Both the position numbers and the translations under genes were made by a program. Shown piece by piece: positions 17,117 to 26,888 of a stretch of DNA of 64,000 bases (position 1 is the first letter of the stretch; every line of letters begins with the position of its first letter). The stretch is from Halobacteriovorax sp. JY17 (GTDB taxonomy: Bacteria > Bdellovibrionota > Bacteriovoracia > Bacteriovoracales > Bacteriovoracaceae). The notes under the pieces are model-generated. The model had not been told where the DNA came from and ran no database searches. It saw only the letters and a program-made list of their open reading frames with translations. The DNA is taken from positions 1,674,910-1,738,909 of the forward strand of contig NZ_NJER01000001.1 in assembly GCF_002753895.1 (NCBI RefSeq), given 5' to 3'.

Positions 17117-18985
17117 ATGTTTAGAGGTTTTCAATTTATATTTACTCTATGTCTTCTCATGGTATTACTTGTATCATGTAATGCTGCGAAGGAGTCTGTT
17201 GAAGTTGTAGATCAAGGACGATTTAATCGTCCTCCTGTAAGCTCTCCTGATGGTCCAACGAATGACGATATTTCCCTCATTAATTCTCTCGTCACAATTA
17301 CAAAAGAGAGGCTCTTCCCTGGTGAGCAGGCAATTGTCACTTTCACGGCTAGAGATATAAATGGCGTTGCCATAAGTGAAGGTGGTCTGGATGTGGACTT
17401 CTCTCTTGTTGGAGATGGAACTTCTACAGGATCATTCTCTGCAACAGTAGACTCTGGAGATGGGGTTTATAAAGCAACTTTAACAGGTGTTAACTTTGGA
17501 TCAGAAAATACTATTCGTGTTGTAGTTGAAGGAAGTACGATTCTTCAAATAAATCCTTATGGGTTACATGTTGTCAGTGGAGATTTCTTTAGAGAAATAG
17601 ACTTAAGCTCTGCTACTGATCAGGATGAATATCAAGTAAAAGTAAATTTAACTACTTTAAATTTTGACTATAGTAAGGCAGAGGCAAATGGTGAGGATAT
17701 TCGCTTCTTTGATGAGAACTATAATGAGCAAGATTTCTGGATTGAAAAGTGGGATCCTGCGGGAGATTCTACTCTTTGGGTAAAAGTTCAAAACTCAGGG
17801 GTAAGTAAGTTAATTCTTGTGTATGGAAATGATTCCATTCCTACAGGCTCTAATAAAGAAGCTGTTTTTAGTTATGATGTAAATAAAGATGTCTATTATG
17901 AGCTCTCAACTGTAGCTGGTCCAAGAAGTTATAATGTTTCTTCATATACAAGTAATAATAACGTGAGTATTTTAACAAATTCGGGTTATACGTCGCAATC
18001 TCTTTCCCCAAGTTTGGCGACAACTTTTAATAATGTGGTTAATGGCCTGATAGGTGTTGACGGTCCAATTTCCGGTCGTTTTCTGACTTTTAATGACGGT
18101 TCAGATACTGTAGCTCCTCTTTCATTTTCTTCAACAGTACTTAATTATCCTAAATCTCGAGGGACCGATGATTGGGATATTTATAATCCTAATTCTGTCG
18201 CTGCAAATTTCTCTATAACTAATTATGATAGCGCAGGAAATCAGGTTAACTCTAACTCTTATGTTTTGGCGCCTGGAACTACTCAGCATATTAATTATGA
18301 TGTTTCTAAAATGGGGCTAATTGAAAGTGATATTCCTATACTGGGACTTTACTATCATTCGGATGTAAGTGATGGTGTTGTGATGATGAGGCCATCAACT
18401 GATATTATAGGTCCTGCCGCAACGACAGGTTCTGTTGGAATTGTTGAGAATGGAACTAGTGGAACAATATATTTTTCTACAGGAGCAACTCAAGCCTTTT
18501 CTGGTGATAAAGGAGATACTATTGATTTTTCTGGTGGGGGAAGTCAGAATGCGCCTTATGGAATTCGAATCATCTCTAATAAGGGAGTCACAGCAGTTAG
18601 TCAGGCAGACTCTGATGGATCCGATTCTGCATCTTTTTGGCCAACAGATGAAATGGATAATGATTATATCGTTCCAGCAAACTCTCAATATGTTGTCATA
18701 GTTTGTACCGAGACAGTTAATCTCACTTTAACAGATCCGGGTGGAAATGATGATTCGGGAGTGTGTATTCCAAGTGGTGGAAATAATCCGGGAATGATTT
18801 CCTTTGGTAGCGCCACTGTTGTAACTTTTCAAGACGGTGCGAGAGTTACGGGTGATGCGAACTTCTTTATGTACTATGAATATGATGTTGAAGATGAAAC
18901 GAATGTGACTTCTTGGAAACAAGCGAGGGCCTATTCTCCAATATCTGTTTCTACAAGTGTAGGTGTAGAGCAGAGTTGGGATTAA
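17117..18985 (+). CDS. DUF2341-containing surface lipoprotein
   Basis: 622 residues. The signal ends LVSC, so Cys21 is the probable lipidated residue. Residues about 55-145 look like an Ig-like/invasin-type beta sandwich (LFPGEQAIVTFTARD). Residues about 155-245 match the DUF2341 pattern (NGEDIRFFDENYN, then STLWVKVQ, then ILVYGND), found in adhesin-like and ConA-like proteins. The remainder is a long beta-rich region full of Ser, Thr, Asn and Gly. Probably exposed on the cell surface; ligand unknown. Its stop overlaps that of the convergent PilZ gene. Confidence 0.65.
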   Translation: MFRGFQFIFTLCLLMVLLVSCNAAKESVEVVDQGRFNRPPVSSPDGPTNDDISLINSLVTITKERLFPGEQAIVTFTARDINGVAISEGGLDVDFSLVGDGTSTGSFSATVDSGDGVYKATLTGVNFGSENTIRVVVEGSTILQINPYGLHVVSGDFFREIDLSSATDQDEYQVKVNLTTLNFDYSKAEANGEDIRFFDENYNEQDFWIEKWDPAGDSTLWVKVQNSGVSKLILVYGNDSIPTGSNKEAVFSYDVNKDVYYELSTVAGPRSYNVSSYTSNNNVSILTNSGYTSQSLSPSLATTFNNVVNGLIGVDGPISGRFLTFNDGSDTVAPLSFSSTVLNYPKSRGTDDWDIYNPNSVAANFSITNYDSAGNQVNSNSYVLAPGTTQHINYDVSKMGLIESDIPILGLYYHSDVSDGVVMMRPSTDIIGPAATTGSVGIVENGTSGTIYFSTGATQAFSGDKGDTIDFSGGGSQNAPYGIRIISNKGVTAVSQADSDGSDSASFWPTDEMDNDYIVPANSQYVVIVCTETVNLTLTDPGGNDDSGVCIPSGGNNPGMISFGSATVVTFQDGARVTGDANFFMYYEYDVEDETNVTSWKQARAYSPISVSTSVGVEQSWD

Positions 18986-19659
18986 CTTGTAAATTTTACT
19001 CCAACTTTAAATCCATCTAATTTCTCACTATTTTGTCTAATACTCACCACTTCTCCAGACATCTTTTTAGGAACTTCTTTGGAGTTAATTGCTACCACTT
19101 GAATTTTCTCTCCGATATCAAACTCGGAAGGATCGTCTACTTGAAACCCCATACCACCTCCAGAGATATCATAGAGAAGAAAACTTTGTTGATGAGAGAG
19201 TTCTCCATATGAATCGACTCTTCGAAGAGAGACAGATTGATCACTACTGGCCTGAACTCTTGGAGAGTTTCTTAGGTGTTTAAACTTATCTTCATTCTCT
19301 TTTTCTATGAGCTCGACGTCTTTTAGAAATGCTTTGGACACTTTTTGAATTTTCTTTGGTATTGGGAAAATCATCATTTCTTTGGATATATCTCTGGCCT
19401 TAAACTTAAATGCTAGAGATATATCTGCGCAATAGAAGAAGAACTCATCAATGGATTTGAATTTAAAGCCTTTAGAACTACAAGGAGAGATATGAATTAT
19501 TTGCTTAATGAGATCAACTTTTCTAATAACAGCATATTGAACTATTCTATTTTCTTCATCGCGCTGCCATAGCCAAATACGACCTTTATTTTGATTAAGT
19601 ACTCTAAAGAAAGAATGTATTTCGAATTCGTCAGTAATTGACCCATCTTCTTGAATCAT
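18982..19659 (-). CDS. PilZ-domain protein (c-di-GMP receptor candidate)
   Basis: 225 residues. The C-terminal PilZ domain (about 128-225) has both c-di-GMP contacts: RNSPR (RxxxR) near 130 and DISGGGMGF (D/NxSxxG) near 163-171. The N-terminal 110 residues are basic and beta-rich and may be a YcgR-N-like or degenerate domain. Both motifs intact suggests nucleotide binding. Such proteins control motility, adhesion or secretion; the target cannot be told from context. Convergent with the surface lipoprotein gene. Confidence 0.85.
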   Translation of the reverse strand: MIQEDGSITDEFEIHSFFRVLNQNKGRIWLWQRDEENRIVQYAVIRKVDLIKQIIHISPCSSKGFKFKSIDEFFFYCADISLAFKFKARDISKEMMIFPIPKKIQKVSKAFLKDVELIEKENEDKFKHLRNSPRVQASSDQSVSLRRVDSYGELSHQQSFLLYDISGGGMGFQVDDPSEFDIGEKIQVVAINSKEVPKKMSGEVVSIRQNSEKLDGFKVGVKFTS

Positions 19660-19717
19660 TAAATTCTCCTATGAGTTCTATTATTCCTCAAAAGAGAATT
19701 TTGGTCTACAGATGAAT

Positions 19718-20212
19718 TTAAGAAACTTTCTTTATATTCTCACTTTTCTTCTGTTGATGAAAGTACTCATTCATAGCTGTGGGGATTTCTTGAAAGAAAT
19801 CATCATGTCTAAAGTGAATGTTATCAATTCTTTGTTTTTCTTGACTTGCCTCTGTAAATACTTTTTGAATACGAAAGATTGGTCCAGCAATTCTGTGTGA
19901 GAAGAAAAGGCCGAAAGTACATAAAATGATTGAAAGAATTGATGAGCTGACAATAAAGACGAGCGTCATAAACTCTTGCTGCTCAAGTAAGAGGCGATAG
20001 AAAGGATGATTACTTGGAAGATTGAGTGTTTCTCCATAATTCATAAATCGATTGAAGAATACCCAGTTCGCCCCGTGCATAACTCCCATGGAGACGATAA
20101 CTGAAGCAAGAATAAACCCCATAAACTTCTTTTGAAAAGGAGGATTTATAAGAAACTTCTTACCTTGGAATAGGAGTCTATAGACTTTACTTCTTTCAAA
20201 ATTACTTTTCAT
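19718..20212 (-). CDS. Two-pass membrane protein with HAMP-like segment
   Basis: 164 residues from the ATG at 20212, which has GGAG eight bases upstream; a TTG four codons earlier overlaps that site. Two membrane helices (about 29-50 and 84-105) flank a short periplasmic loop. SHRIAGPIFRIQ just after the second helix is typical of a HAMP linker, but no kinase or methyl-accepting domain follows. Possibly a stand-alone HAMP signalling adaptor. Follows the 20225 gene after a 12-base gap and is probably in the same operon. Confidence 0.55.
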   Translation of the reverse strand: MKSNFERSKVYRLLFQGKKFLINPPFQKKFMGFILASVIVSMGVMHGANWVFFNRFMNYGETLNLPSNHPFYRLLLEQQEFMTLVFIVSSSILSIILCTFGLFFSHRIAGPIFRIQKVFTEASQEKQRIDNIHFRHDDFFQEIPTAMNEYFHQQKKSENIKKVS

Positions 20213-20224
20213 ATATATCTCCAA

Positions 20225-21004
20225 TTATAATTCAAATCCAGTGAGCATTTCCTCAATTTCTTCAGGAGTATAATCCATTTCAAGAAGTTTCTTTTCAAGA
20301 TCGACTTCTTGATCTTCTGCTGCTTGTAGAAATTCTATCTGAGCATCTTCTGGTAAATCTTCAAACTCTAGCGGCTTTTTTTCAGTTTCTTGTTTATCAA
20401 GCGTCTCTAGCCGAGCAAGAGTTTCATCTTTAGACTCATAACTCTCTTCAATGAAAATATTTTTAAACTTATATATTTCTTTTTTAAACTCTTTAGTATG
20501 AGAGAACTTTCTAATCTTCTCCATTTGCTCAGGACTAAATCCTAAGTCTTCAAAAATAATACTGCCTTTAAAGTCTCTTAAGTCAAAGTTTTCTCTTATG
20601 ACAAAGTAGTAGAGAAGTTTTATATCGAGATATTCTAAAGGAGAATTTTCGAGGTCTAGTTCTTTATTTAGATTGGTTATTTCTTTTTGAATAGATTTAA
20701 GTGCGGATAGATTTTCTTTAGCTGCGTAGAAGTCTTCAATGAAAGTAATAATAAGAGAGTCCTTGCTTCTTTGAAGGTTTATATCGGCAGAGGAAAGTTC
20801 TCGAAAATTAGGAGCGGAAGAGCTCTTCTCCGATAGATCATTTAGAGTGTTTAATAGAGCAATCGTTTTCTTCTTGTCGTCATTCAATAGAGATTCATTC
20901 GAGCTAACTTTATCTTTAAGCTCTCGATAGGACATGTAGGAATATGTCCTTAAGCATAGACAAAAAACAAATATTCCAAATGTGGAAATTGAAAGTTTCT
21001 TCAT
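20225..21004 (-). CDS. Hypothetical secreted or anchored helical protein
   Basis: 259 residues. A hydrophobic N-terminus (about 5-22) could be a signal peptide or an anchor. The rest is charged and helical with coiled-coil potential (about 30-115). The last 50 residues are very acidic with repeated LE/EE pairs. No family recognised. Upstream partner of the HAMP-like protein. Confidence 0.5.
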   Translation of the reverse strand: MKKLSISTFGIFVFCLCLRTYSYMSYRELKDKVSSNESLLNDDKKKTIALLNTLNDLSEKSSSAPNFRELSSADINLQRSKDSLIITFIEDFYAAKENLSALKSIQKEITNLNKELDLENSPLEYLDIKLLYYFVIRENFDLRDFKGSIIFEDLGFSPEQMEKIRKFSHTKEFKKEIYKFKNIFIEESYESKDETLARLETLDKQETEKKPLEFEDLPEDAQIEFLQAAEDQEVDLEKKLLEMDYTPEEIEEMLTGFEL

Positions 21005-21123
21005 GCTGCTTTACCCCAGTCTTATATGTCTCTAGCATATAGGAACTGGCTTTGGAGGCAATTTAAGGGGGGAACTTTATTAAAAAGTGATAAGTAATGG
21101 ATACTAAAGGGGAGGTAGGAATT

Positions 21124-21147
21124 GACTTGCCCATAGTAGTGGGCAAG
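21124..21147. other. Intergenic stem-loop (CTTGCCCA / TGGGCAAG)
   Basis: The gap 21005-21186 contains an 8-bp perfect stem with a six-base TAGTAG loop. It lies downstream of the OmpA-like gene and upstream of the 20225 gene on the minus strand. Neither side has a strong T tract, so a weak terminator or an mRNA-stability element is possible. Confidence 0.4.
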
Positions 21148-21186
21148 GTCAAATTTTTGTTAGCAATAAACGTTGTCAGTAGGCCT

Positions 21187-22677
21187 TTAATCGGCTTTTT
21201 GTAACTCGAAAATGATCTCAACTCTCTGTGAAGATGGACAATCAAAATCACCGCACTTCATTTGTGAAAGGCTAGCAGGTCCTCTTGGAAGAGGTCTAGG
21301 CTCTGAGAATGATTTTCCAGAGATAATAAGCTTCGATCTGATTTCGTTCTTATGAGGTAGGTTTGTATTCTCATCAATCATTATGGCCACAATAGATTTT
21401 GCTCTTTGTAGACTTATTTCCATGTTGAATTGATAGGCCCTTTTTGAGGCTAGAGTTGGATCGACATACTTTCCTTCAAATAGAGGGGAGGAGTGACCAA
21501 TGATGTGAATATTTTCTAATCTCTCTCTTAATTTATCTTTTGTGAATATTTGTTCACTATAGGCACTCATAATAGTTTGAAGTTTCATTTTAGATTCTTC
21601 ACTTAATTCAGATTCTCCAGTTTTAAAGAAGAAGCTTTCGTCTAGAATAATTTTCAAATGGCTAGGGTCTACTTCAACTAAGTAACCAAGATCGACATTG
21701 CTCTTTACTGGTTCGTAGTTAACAACACTTGCAGGCATTCTACTTCCCTGTGCAAGGTACTTCGATTCAATTGAGTTCACTTTCTCTATTGCAGCTCCAT
21801 ATTTTTGCTGAAGTAGGTTGATATGGTTGCTATATTCTGCTTTTATATTTTCAGCGTAAGTCTTTAGTTGAGAATTTTTTCCTATTTCCGCTTCTAGCTT
21901 TTTTTCTAACTCTTTATAAGATACTTTGTAGTTCTCTAATTGTTGATTAGACTTTTTTAATTGCTGTGCTAGCTGATTATTTCCTGTCGCAACATCCTCT
22001 AAATCTTGATATTTTTTTAACTGATCTTGATAGCTAACTATTGTCATATTCTTCATGTGCAATTGGTTTTGAAGACCTCTAATTTCCTCAATATGTTTAC
22101 TTTGAGTTAGTAGTGCCACCTTTTCCATTTCTTTTGGCATTTCATTGAATGAATCTGTAAGGTTTTTAATTTTAAAATTTAGTTTTTGAATTTTCTGTGA
22201 CAACTGAATCGTTTGATTCTTAATTGATTTTTTTAGAAATTGAATTTTTAAATCTTTTTGAACAATAAGACCCTTAAGCTCTGAGACCTCTTGCTCTTGG
22301 TCATCAATATTGCTGCTCAATTCTCTTTTTTGAAATTCGCCTTTGACTCTTTGAGAGAAAGAAAGTTTTTCAATCTTAGAATTGAGAGACTTTGTGAGTT
22401 TCATGTATTCAAAGATAGCTTTATTTTTCTTATCTAAGACACTATCAATATTCTTAAGGACAGCGTTCTTTTCTTCATGAGTAAGAAGTAGCGTTTTCAT
22501 TGATTCGTCGTGTGGGCTTAGCTTAGCGCTCAAGGCCTTTATACCATCAATACTAGAGTTGAAAGTTTGAAGACTGCTCATTTCTGAGTGGGATTGCGTT
22601 TTGGCGAGAGCATAGTCTGGACCTAAACTGAAAAGAGTGGTGATAAGATACAATTTTGATACATTCTTAGAATTCAT
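21187..22677 (-). CDS. OmpA-like protein with long coiled coil
   Basis: 496 residues with an N-terminal signal (about 1-25). Residues about 60-300 are a long heptad-rich coiled coil. The last 160 residues are OmpA/MotB-like: IILDESFFFKTGESELSEE (strand and helix), then IHIIGHSSPLFEG, then SLQRAKSIVAIMIDE. OmpA-like domains bind peptidoglycan through meso-diaminopimelate. This resembles envelope tethers and some gliding or adventurous motility proteins with coiled coil plus OmpA-like end. Monocistronic; divergent from the 22903 operon across 225 bases. Confidence 0.72.
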   Translation of the reverse strand: MNSKNVSKLYLITTLFSLGPDYALAKTQSHSEMSSLQTFNSSIDGIKALSAKLSPHDESMKTLLLTHEEKNAVLKNIDSVLDKKNKAIFEYMKLTKSLNSKIEKLSFSQRVKGEFQKRELSSNIDDQEQEVSELKGLIVQKDLKIQFLKKSIKNQTIQLSQKIQKLNFKIKNLTDSFNEMPKEMEKVALLTQSKHIEEIRGLQNQLHMKNMTIVSYQDQLKKYQDLEDVATGNNQLAQQLKKSNQQLENYKVSYKELEKKLEAEIGKNSQLKTYAENIKAEYSNHINLLQQKYGAAIEKVNSIESKYLAQGSRMPASVVNYEPVKSNVDLGYLVEVDPSHLKIILDESFFFKTGESELSEESKMKLQTIMSAYSEQIFTKDKLRERLENIHIIGHSSPLFEGKYVDPTLASKRAYQFNMEISLQRAKSIVAIMIDENTNLPHKNEIRSKLIISGKSFSEPRPLPRGPASLSQMKCGDFDCPSSQRVEIIFELQKAD

Positions 22678-22902
22678 TCTTCTTCCCTTAACTTAAGTTA
22701 CTCTTTGATTTATCGGAAGCTTTTTTGGAATCTTTAGCGTTTTTGTCGGTTATTTAGGGCCTTTGTGATGTCTAAGTTGTTGAAAATATTTAGTTGGTCA
22801 AGTGGGAGTAATGTGAAATATAAATAAATAACTCAATATTATGAATTGTATTTCTGAATTCAATTCGTTAGCATTTATCAAAATATTCTTGGATTTTTAT
22901 AT

Positions 22903-23847
22903 ATGATGAAAGTAAGTATTCTTCTCTTCTTTATGCAATTTAATGTCTTCGCTCTTCCAGCTTGGGTAAATTCTCCAATGACTTTCTGTCCTCCCACTGA
23001 ATTATGTGCAGTTGGTGAAGCCGCGGGAGCCTTAGGGGCTGAGGTTGCGGCGAGAGAATCTTTAGCGAAAATCTTCAGTACAAAAGTGAAAAGTAGTAGT
23101 TCAATCGTCACAACTTCTGAGTCTAAAACAGACGGAGATGGAGTTATTTCTGGAGATGTGAGCGAAGACACTTATAAGAATATTCAGGAGTTCACAGAAG
23201 AGGTGATTGAAGGAGCCTATATAAAAGAGCGCTTTGAAAATTCTGAGAGCTTCTTTGCTTTAGTTGCTCTTCATAAGAGAAAAACTTCTAGTATCTTTGA
23301 AGATAGAATGAAGACTATAGATTCAGAGGTAAAGTCTTTTATTGCTGACGGAAGAAGAAGTTCTTTAAATAAAGCACTGAAGAAATTAAAGATTCGATCG
23401 GCAATTCACGATAGATATAGAATCCTAAGAAATATAGATTACCCCGGACCAGTTAAAGTTTCAGAAATCTTGACTCTAAAAAGAGCAAAGAAGGCCCTAG
23501 GGGTTAAAGTTTCCTTAACAGTTAAAGAAATAAGTAAGACAAGAGAAGTTTTAAAGTCTGTGAAGCTGAACTTGTCAGATAATGATTTCATTATAACAAA
23601 AGAAAATGGGGATTATAAAGTAGCTGTTTCTCTTACTCAGGAATCACAATATATAAAGGTAAAGGGCTTTGTTAAGAATAAATTTATTTTAAACGCGAAG
23701 AGCTTTGATAAAACTGGTAACGAAATTGGTGCCCTAAAATATGAAATTATCCAAACGGGAAGAAGTGTGGAACAAGCATACGAAAACGCAGTTCCGGGAA
23801 TTAAGAATTTTATAAATGAAAAGTTTGATGAATTAAATATAGATTAA
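22903..23847 (+). CDS. LPP20-like secreted protein
   Basis: 314 residues with a signal peptide (about 1-17) but no lipobox. PPTELCAVGEAAG followed by an Ala-rich helix (AARESLAKIFSTKV) matches the start of LPP20-type domains, which occur in outer-membrane-associated proteins. The second half is beta-rich without a known domain. First gene of a run of four (22903-26856) with small gaps, next to another LPP20-like lipoprotein, an LpoB-like protein and a COG3014-like protein. Probably part of one envelope complex. Confidence 0.65.
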   Translation: MMKVSILLFFMQFNVFALPAWVNSPMTFCPPTELCAVGEAAGALGAEVAARESLAKIFSTKVKSSSSIVTTSESKTDGDGVISGDVSEDTYKNIQEFTEEVIEGAYIKERFENSESFFALVALHKRKTSSIFEDRMKTIDSEVKSFIADGRRSSLNKALKKLKIRSAIHDRYRILRNIDYPGPVKVSEILTLKRAKKALGVKVSLTVKEISKTREVLKSVKLNLSDNDFIITKENGDYKVAVSLTQESQYIKVKGFVKNKFILNAKSFDKTGNEIGALKYEIIQTGRSVEQAYENAVPGIKNFINEKFDELNID

Positions 23848-23857
23848 GGAGTTTCTA

Positions 23858-24547
23858 ATGAAAAAATCGCTATTAGTCGTTTCATCTCTTTTACTACTGG
23901 CCTCTTGTGGATCGTCTGACAAGGAAAGAGTAGTTGAAGAACGTGAGAACACTGAGATTCAAAGAGATTATGTTGTAAAAGATGCAAGTTCTAACTATAA
24001 GCCAGGTTGGATTGAAGATCCTGAAGTATGGGCGAGGGATAAAGGTAAAGATATAGCTAAGTATAGATACTTTTCTTTTGAAACAGAGCCTAAGGTTTCT
24101 AGAAGAATTGCCTGTGACATTGCTAAGGCCAATGTGAAAGCAGATATTGGTGGTGAGATTGCGACTTTCATTGATAAGCAACTTGCTACATCAACGGAGG
24201 GAAATGCCTCTGTTGATGAGAATAACCCAAATCTTCAGCCTTTAAGACAATATGTTGAAAGTACTCTTGCTGAAAAAATCCAAGCCTTAATAAATGGTGC
24301 GGCTATTGTGAAGACATATTGGGAAAAGCGCGCTTATAAAGCAGAGCTTGGGGCCAAGAAAGATTTTAGTGCTTACACCTGTGCTGTATTTATAAGAATG
24401 GATAGTAAGCGTCTTGCTGATGCTGTTGATCAAGCGGCTAACTTTGTTGCTAATCAAGCAGGGGATGAGGCGACGAAATCTAACGTTAAGAAAGCATTAG
24501 ATAATGCTGCAGAAAACTTTACTAAGGCCAAGAAAGGCGAAATTTAA
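23858..24547 (+). CDS. LPP20 family-like lipoprotein
   Basis: 229 residues. Lipobox LLASC, lipidated Cys17. After a charged linker, KPGWIEDPEVWARDKGKD and an Ala/Lys helix (CDIAKANVKADIGGEI) resemble the LPP20 fold; a long Ala-rich C-terminal helix follows. Starts 10 bases after the preceding gene. AAGGAG lies upstream of the ATG. Role inferred only from company with LpoB: possible outer-membrane scaffold. Confidence 0.65.
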   Translation: MKKSLLVVSSLLLLASCGSSDKERVVEERENTEIQRDYVVKDASSNYKPGWIEDPEVWARDKGKDIAKYRYFSFETEPKVSRRIACDIAKANVKADIGGEIATFIDKQLATSTEGNASVDENNPNLQPLRQYVESTLAEKIQALINGAAIVKTYWEKRAYKAELGAKKDFSAYTCAVFIRMDSKRLADAVDQAANFVANQAGDEATKSNVKKALDNAAENFTKAKKGEI

Positions 24548-24562
24548 TATTAGGAGAATATA

Positions 24563-25171
24563 ATGAAGAAAATATTAGCAACACTTTTAACACTCTTACT
24601 TGTTACTAGTTGTGGAAGTTTTCAGGCCAAGAGAGTCGACTCTGCAGAATCTGATGAAAAAGCAATGGAGATTACTGATCAATGGGTACAAGGTGATACT
24701 GAAAGAGTCGTAAAAGAAATTTTAGAAAATATTTCTACTCACAAAGGCTTTAAGAGATACTTACAAAAGAGTGGGAAAACGCCAACTGTATTTATCGGAG
24801 AAGTTAAGAACTTAACTTCGGAGGCGTACTTTCCAATTAATGATATCAATGATGAATTTTTAAATGAAATTTCTTCAAGTGGAGATTTTATTCTTGTTGA
24901 TGCTTCAGCAAGAGAAAATATTTTAAAAGAAATTACTTATCAAAATGATGGGATGGTTGATCCAAATACTGCAAAGAATATTGGTAAGCAAGTTGGTGCG
25001 GATGTAATGATTTTTGGAAATGTTTACATGAAGCCGGCAACTAGAAAAGGGAAGACAATTAAGCAATACTCGATCAATGTTCGTATGACTAATATTGAAA
25101 CAGGTCTTGAAGTTCTAAGAACTAGAGCTAAGCTTTCAAAATTTTCTGAGCAAAGTGGAAGTGGATGGTAA
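24563..25171 (+). CDS. LpoB-like lipoprotein activator of penicillin-binding protein
   Basis: 202 residues. Lipobox LVTSC, Cys17. The globular domain (about 65-190) follows LpoB closely: PTVFIGEVKNLTSEA, then FILVDASARENILKE, then DGMVDPNTAKNIGKQVGAD, then a closing strand pair (YSINVRMTNIETGLEVL). In E. coli LpoB spans the periplasm from the outer membrane and stimulates PBP1b. Whether the partner here is a class A PBP is inference. The stop overlaps the next ATG by seven bases. Confidence 0.82.
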   Translation: MKKILATLLTLLLVTSCGSFQAKRVDSAESDEKAMEITDQWVQGDTERVVKEILENISTHKGFKRYLQKSGKTPTVFIGEVKNLTSEAYFPINDINDEFLNEISSSGDFILVDASARENILKEITYQNDGMVDPNTAKNIGKQVGADVMIFGNVYMKPATRKGKTIKQYSINVRMTNIETGLEVLRTRAKLSKFSEQSGSGW

Positions 25172-26856
25172 AAATTCATAAACTTCTTACTTTTCTAATA
25201 ACTCTCTCTCTGTTGGCCTCTTGTGCAACAGGGGGGAGAAAGATATCTAAGCAGTTGAGAACAGACGTTGAATCCGGTGACTACTCCAAGGCGCTAGCGT
25301 CTTTGGAGGCTTCGGAGTTCTTTAAGAAGAATGAAGAGTCAAGACTACTTTATCTTATGGAGAAAGGTCTTATTCTACATGGTCTAGGTCATTACGGACA
25401 GTCTATTAAGGCCTTAGAAGAAGCGAAGGAATTGGCGAGAAAGCAGTATACAGTTCGTTATTCAAAGAAGTTAAAAACTTATATTGGAAATGAGAGTTCT
25501 GATATTTACTACGGTGAAAAATATGAACTCTCAACGCTCTTCTATTATCAAGCGCTCAATCACTTTCTTTTGTCTTATAAAGACAAAATTGACGAGCAGA
25601 AAATTGAAGAAGGTGGAAAGCTCTCTCTTACTTGGAAAGATCAAAGTGCAAGTGAGAGAAGGCAGGAACTTTATAGAGCAAGAGCGGAGCTTCTAGCTTG
25701 GGATTCATTTTTAAAAGACTTAAAGAATGAAAGATCTGGTGAGGCTATTTTTAAAAATGACCTTGCAGCAAAAATTTTGGGCGGAAGAATTCACGAAACA
25801 ATTGGAGGCTCAAAAGATTTAGAAATTGCTTTTCAACTCTATAAAGACGCCCATGACTTACTGGTTAAAAATTACAATGCTTATAAAACATTTAATTTAA
25901 AAAGTAATGACTTCGTTAAAGACTTCGATAAATTTCCAAAACTCGGTATAAAGAAAGTTGAAAAAGACTATGTTACAACTACTAAACATCAAAGTGATCT
26001 TAGAAGCTATTTAGGTGGAAAAATTTTAGGATTATCTAAGAAGCTTAGACCAAGAACTTGGAAGAGAGAAATTGCTCCTTTTGATATAGATACTAAAGTG
26101 ATTAGGCCAATGGGTGTTGGTAATGTTGCAATTCTTATTGAAGAAGGTCTCATACCTGCAAAAGTTCCATCAAAGCAGTTCTTCGGTCTTGGAGATAGTT
26201 TAGCAAAAGAGAGTCCAGCTCTCGCTATTATTCTTGGTAGTTTTGCTGCAGATATTTTAGGCCTTATGCCTCCCGCTGGAAAGTATGATCCTGTAGGCGC
26301 AAATGTAGGTATGGCGGTAGGATATGTGGCTGCAAGCCAAGCAGCTATTTCATTTGAGTTACCAATTATCGAAAAGCATACTGTTGAAGGTCCCCTTGTT
26401 CTGGAAGTATGGGATAAGGAATCCAAGGTAAAAGAAGTTATTGTTCCTCTTGTAAACCCTATGGGGGATATTGCAGATCAAGCCGTCATTGAGCAATCTG
26501 GTTGGTTATATCCAAAGCTTGGTGCAAGGCTTGCGACAAAGCATGTGATTGCAATCTTAGCCGCCTACGCAACTTATAAGGCCTTGAAAGAGAAGAATGA
26601 ATTTCTAGCGAAGAGTGGTGCTGTTTTACAGTATATTGCTTCAAGTAAAGGAATTGAGGCTTCTGAACAAGCGGATACAAGACAGTGGACAACTATTCCT
26701 GCGAGTATTCGAATGACAGAACTCAGCCTCAAGCCTGGAACTTATAACTTCAAAGTTAGAGTCGATGGTAAGGAAAATAGTACTAAGTCAATTGGTCAGG
26801 TAATTGTAGAAAATAAGAAGAAAAAGTACTTCATTCAAAAAAGATTAAAGCTCTAA
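25165..26856 (+). CDS. COG3014-like lipoprotein
   Basis: 563 residues. Lipobox LLASC, Cys20. Residues about 30-270 are helical with TPR-like units (GDYSKALASLEASEFF, then GHYGQSIKALEEAKELA). The middle holds a hydrophobic Ala/Gly stretch (about 340-395), and the end is a beta domain with LKPGTYNFKVRVDG. Domain order and the position beside LpoB and LPP20 genes fit the uncharacterised COG3014 family, which tends to sit beside lpoB in gammaproteobacteria. Mechanism unknown. Confidence 0.65.
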   Translation: MVKIHKLLTFLITLSLLASCATGGRKISKQLRTDVESGDYSKALASLEASEFFKKNEESRLLYLMEKGLILHGLGHYGQSIKALEEAKELARKQYTVRYSKKLKTYIGNESSDIYYGEKYELSTLFYYQALNHFLLSYKDKIDEQKIEEGGKLSLTWKDQSASERRQELYRARAELLAWDSFLKDLKNERSGEAIFKNDLAAKILGGRIHETIGGSKDLEIAFQLYKDAHDLLVKNYNAYKTFNLKSNDFVKDFDKFPKLGIKKVEKDYVTTTKHQSDLRSYLGGKILGLSKKLRPRTWKREIAPFDIDTKVIRPMGVGNVAILIEEGLIPAKVPSKQFFGLGDSLAKESPALAIILGSFAADILGLMPPAGKYDPVGANVGMAVGYVAASQAAISFELPIIEKHTVEGPLVLEVWDKESKVKEVIVPLVNPMGDIADQAVIEQSGWLYPKLGARLATKHVIAILAAYATYKALKEKNEFLAKSGAVLQYIASSKGIEASEQADTRQWTTIPASIRMTELSLKPGTYNFKVRVDGKENSTKSIGQVIVENKKKKYFIQKRLKL

Positions 26857-26888
26857 AGACATCAAAGTAAAATTCCGAAAATAGATCA

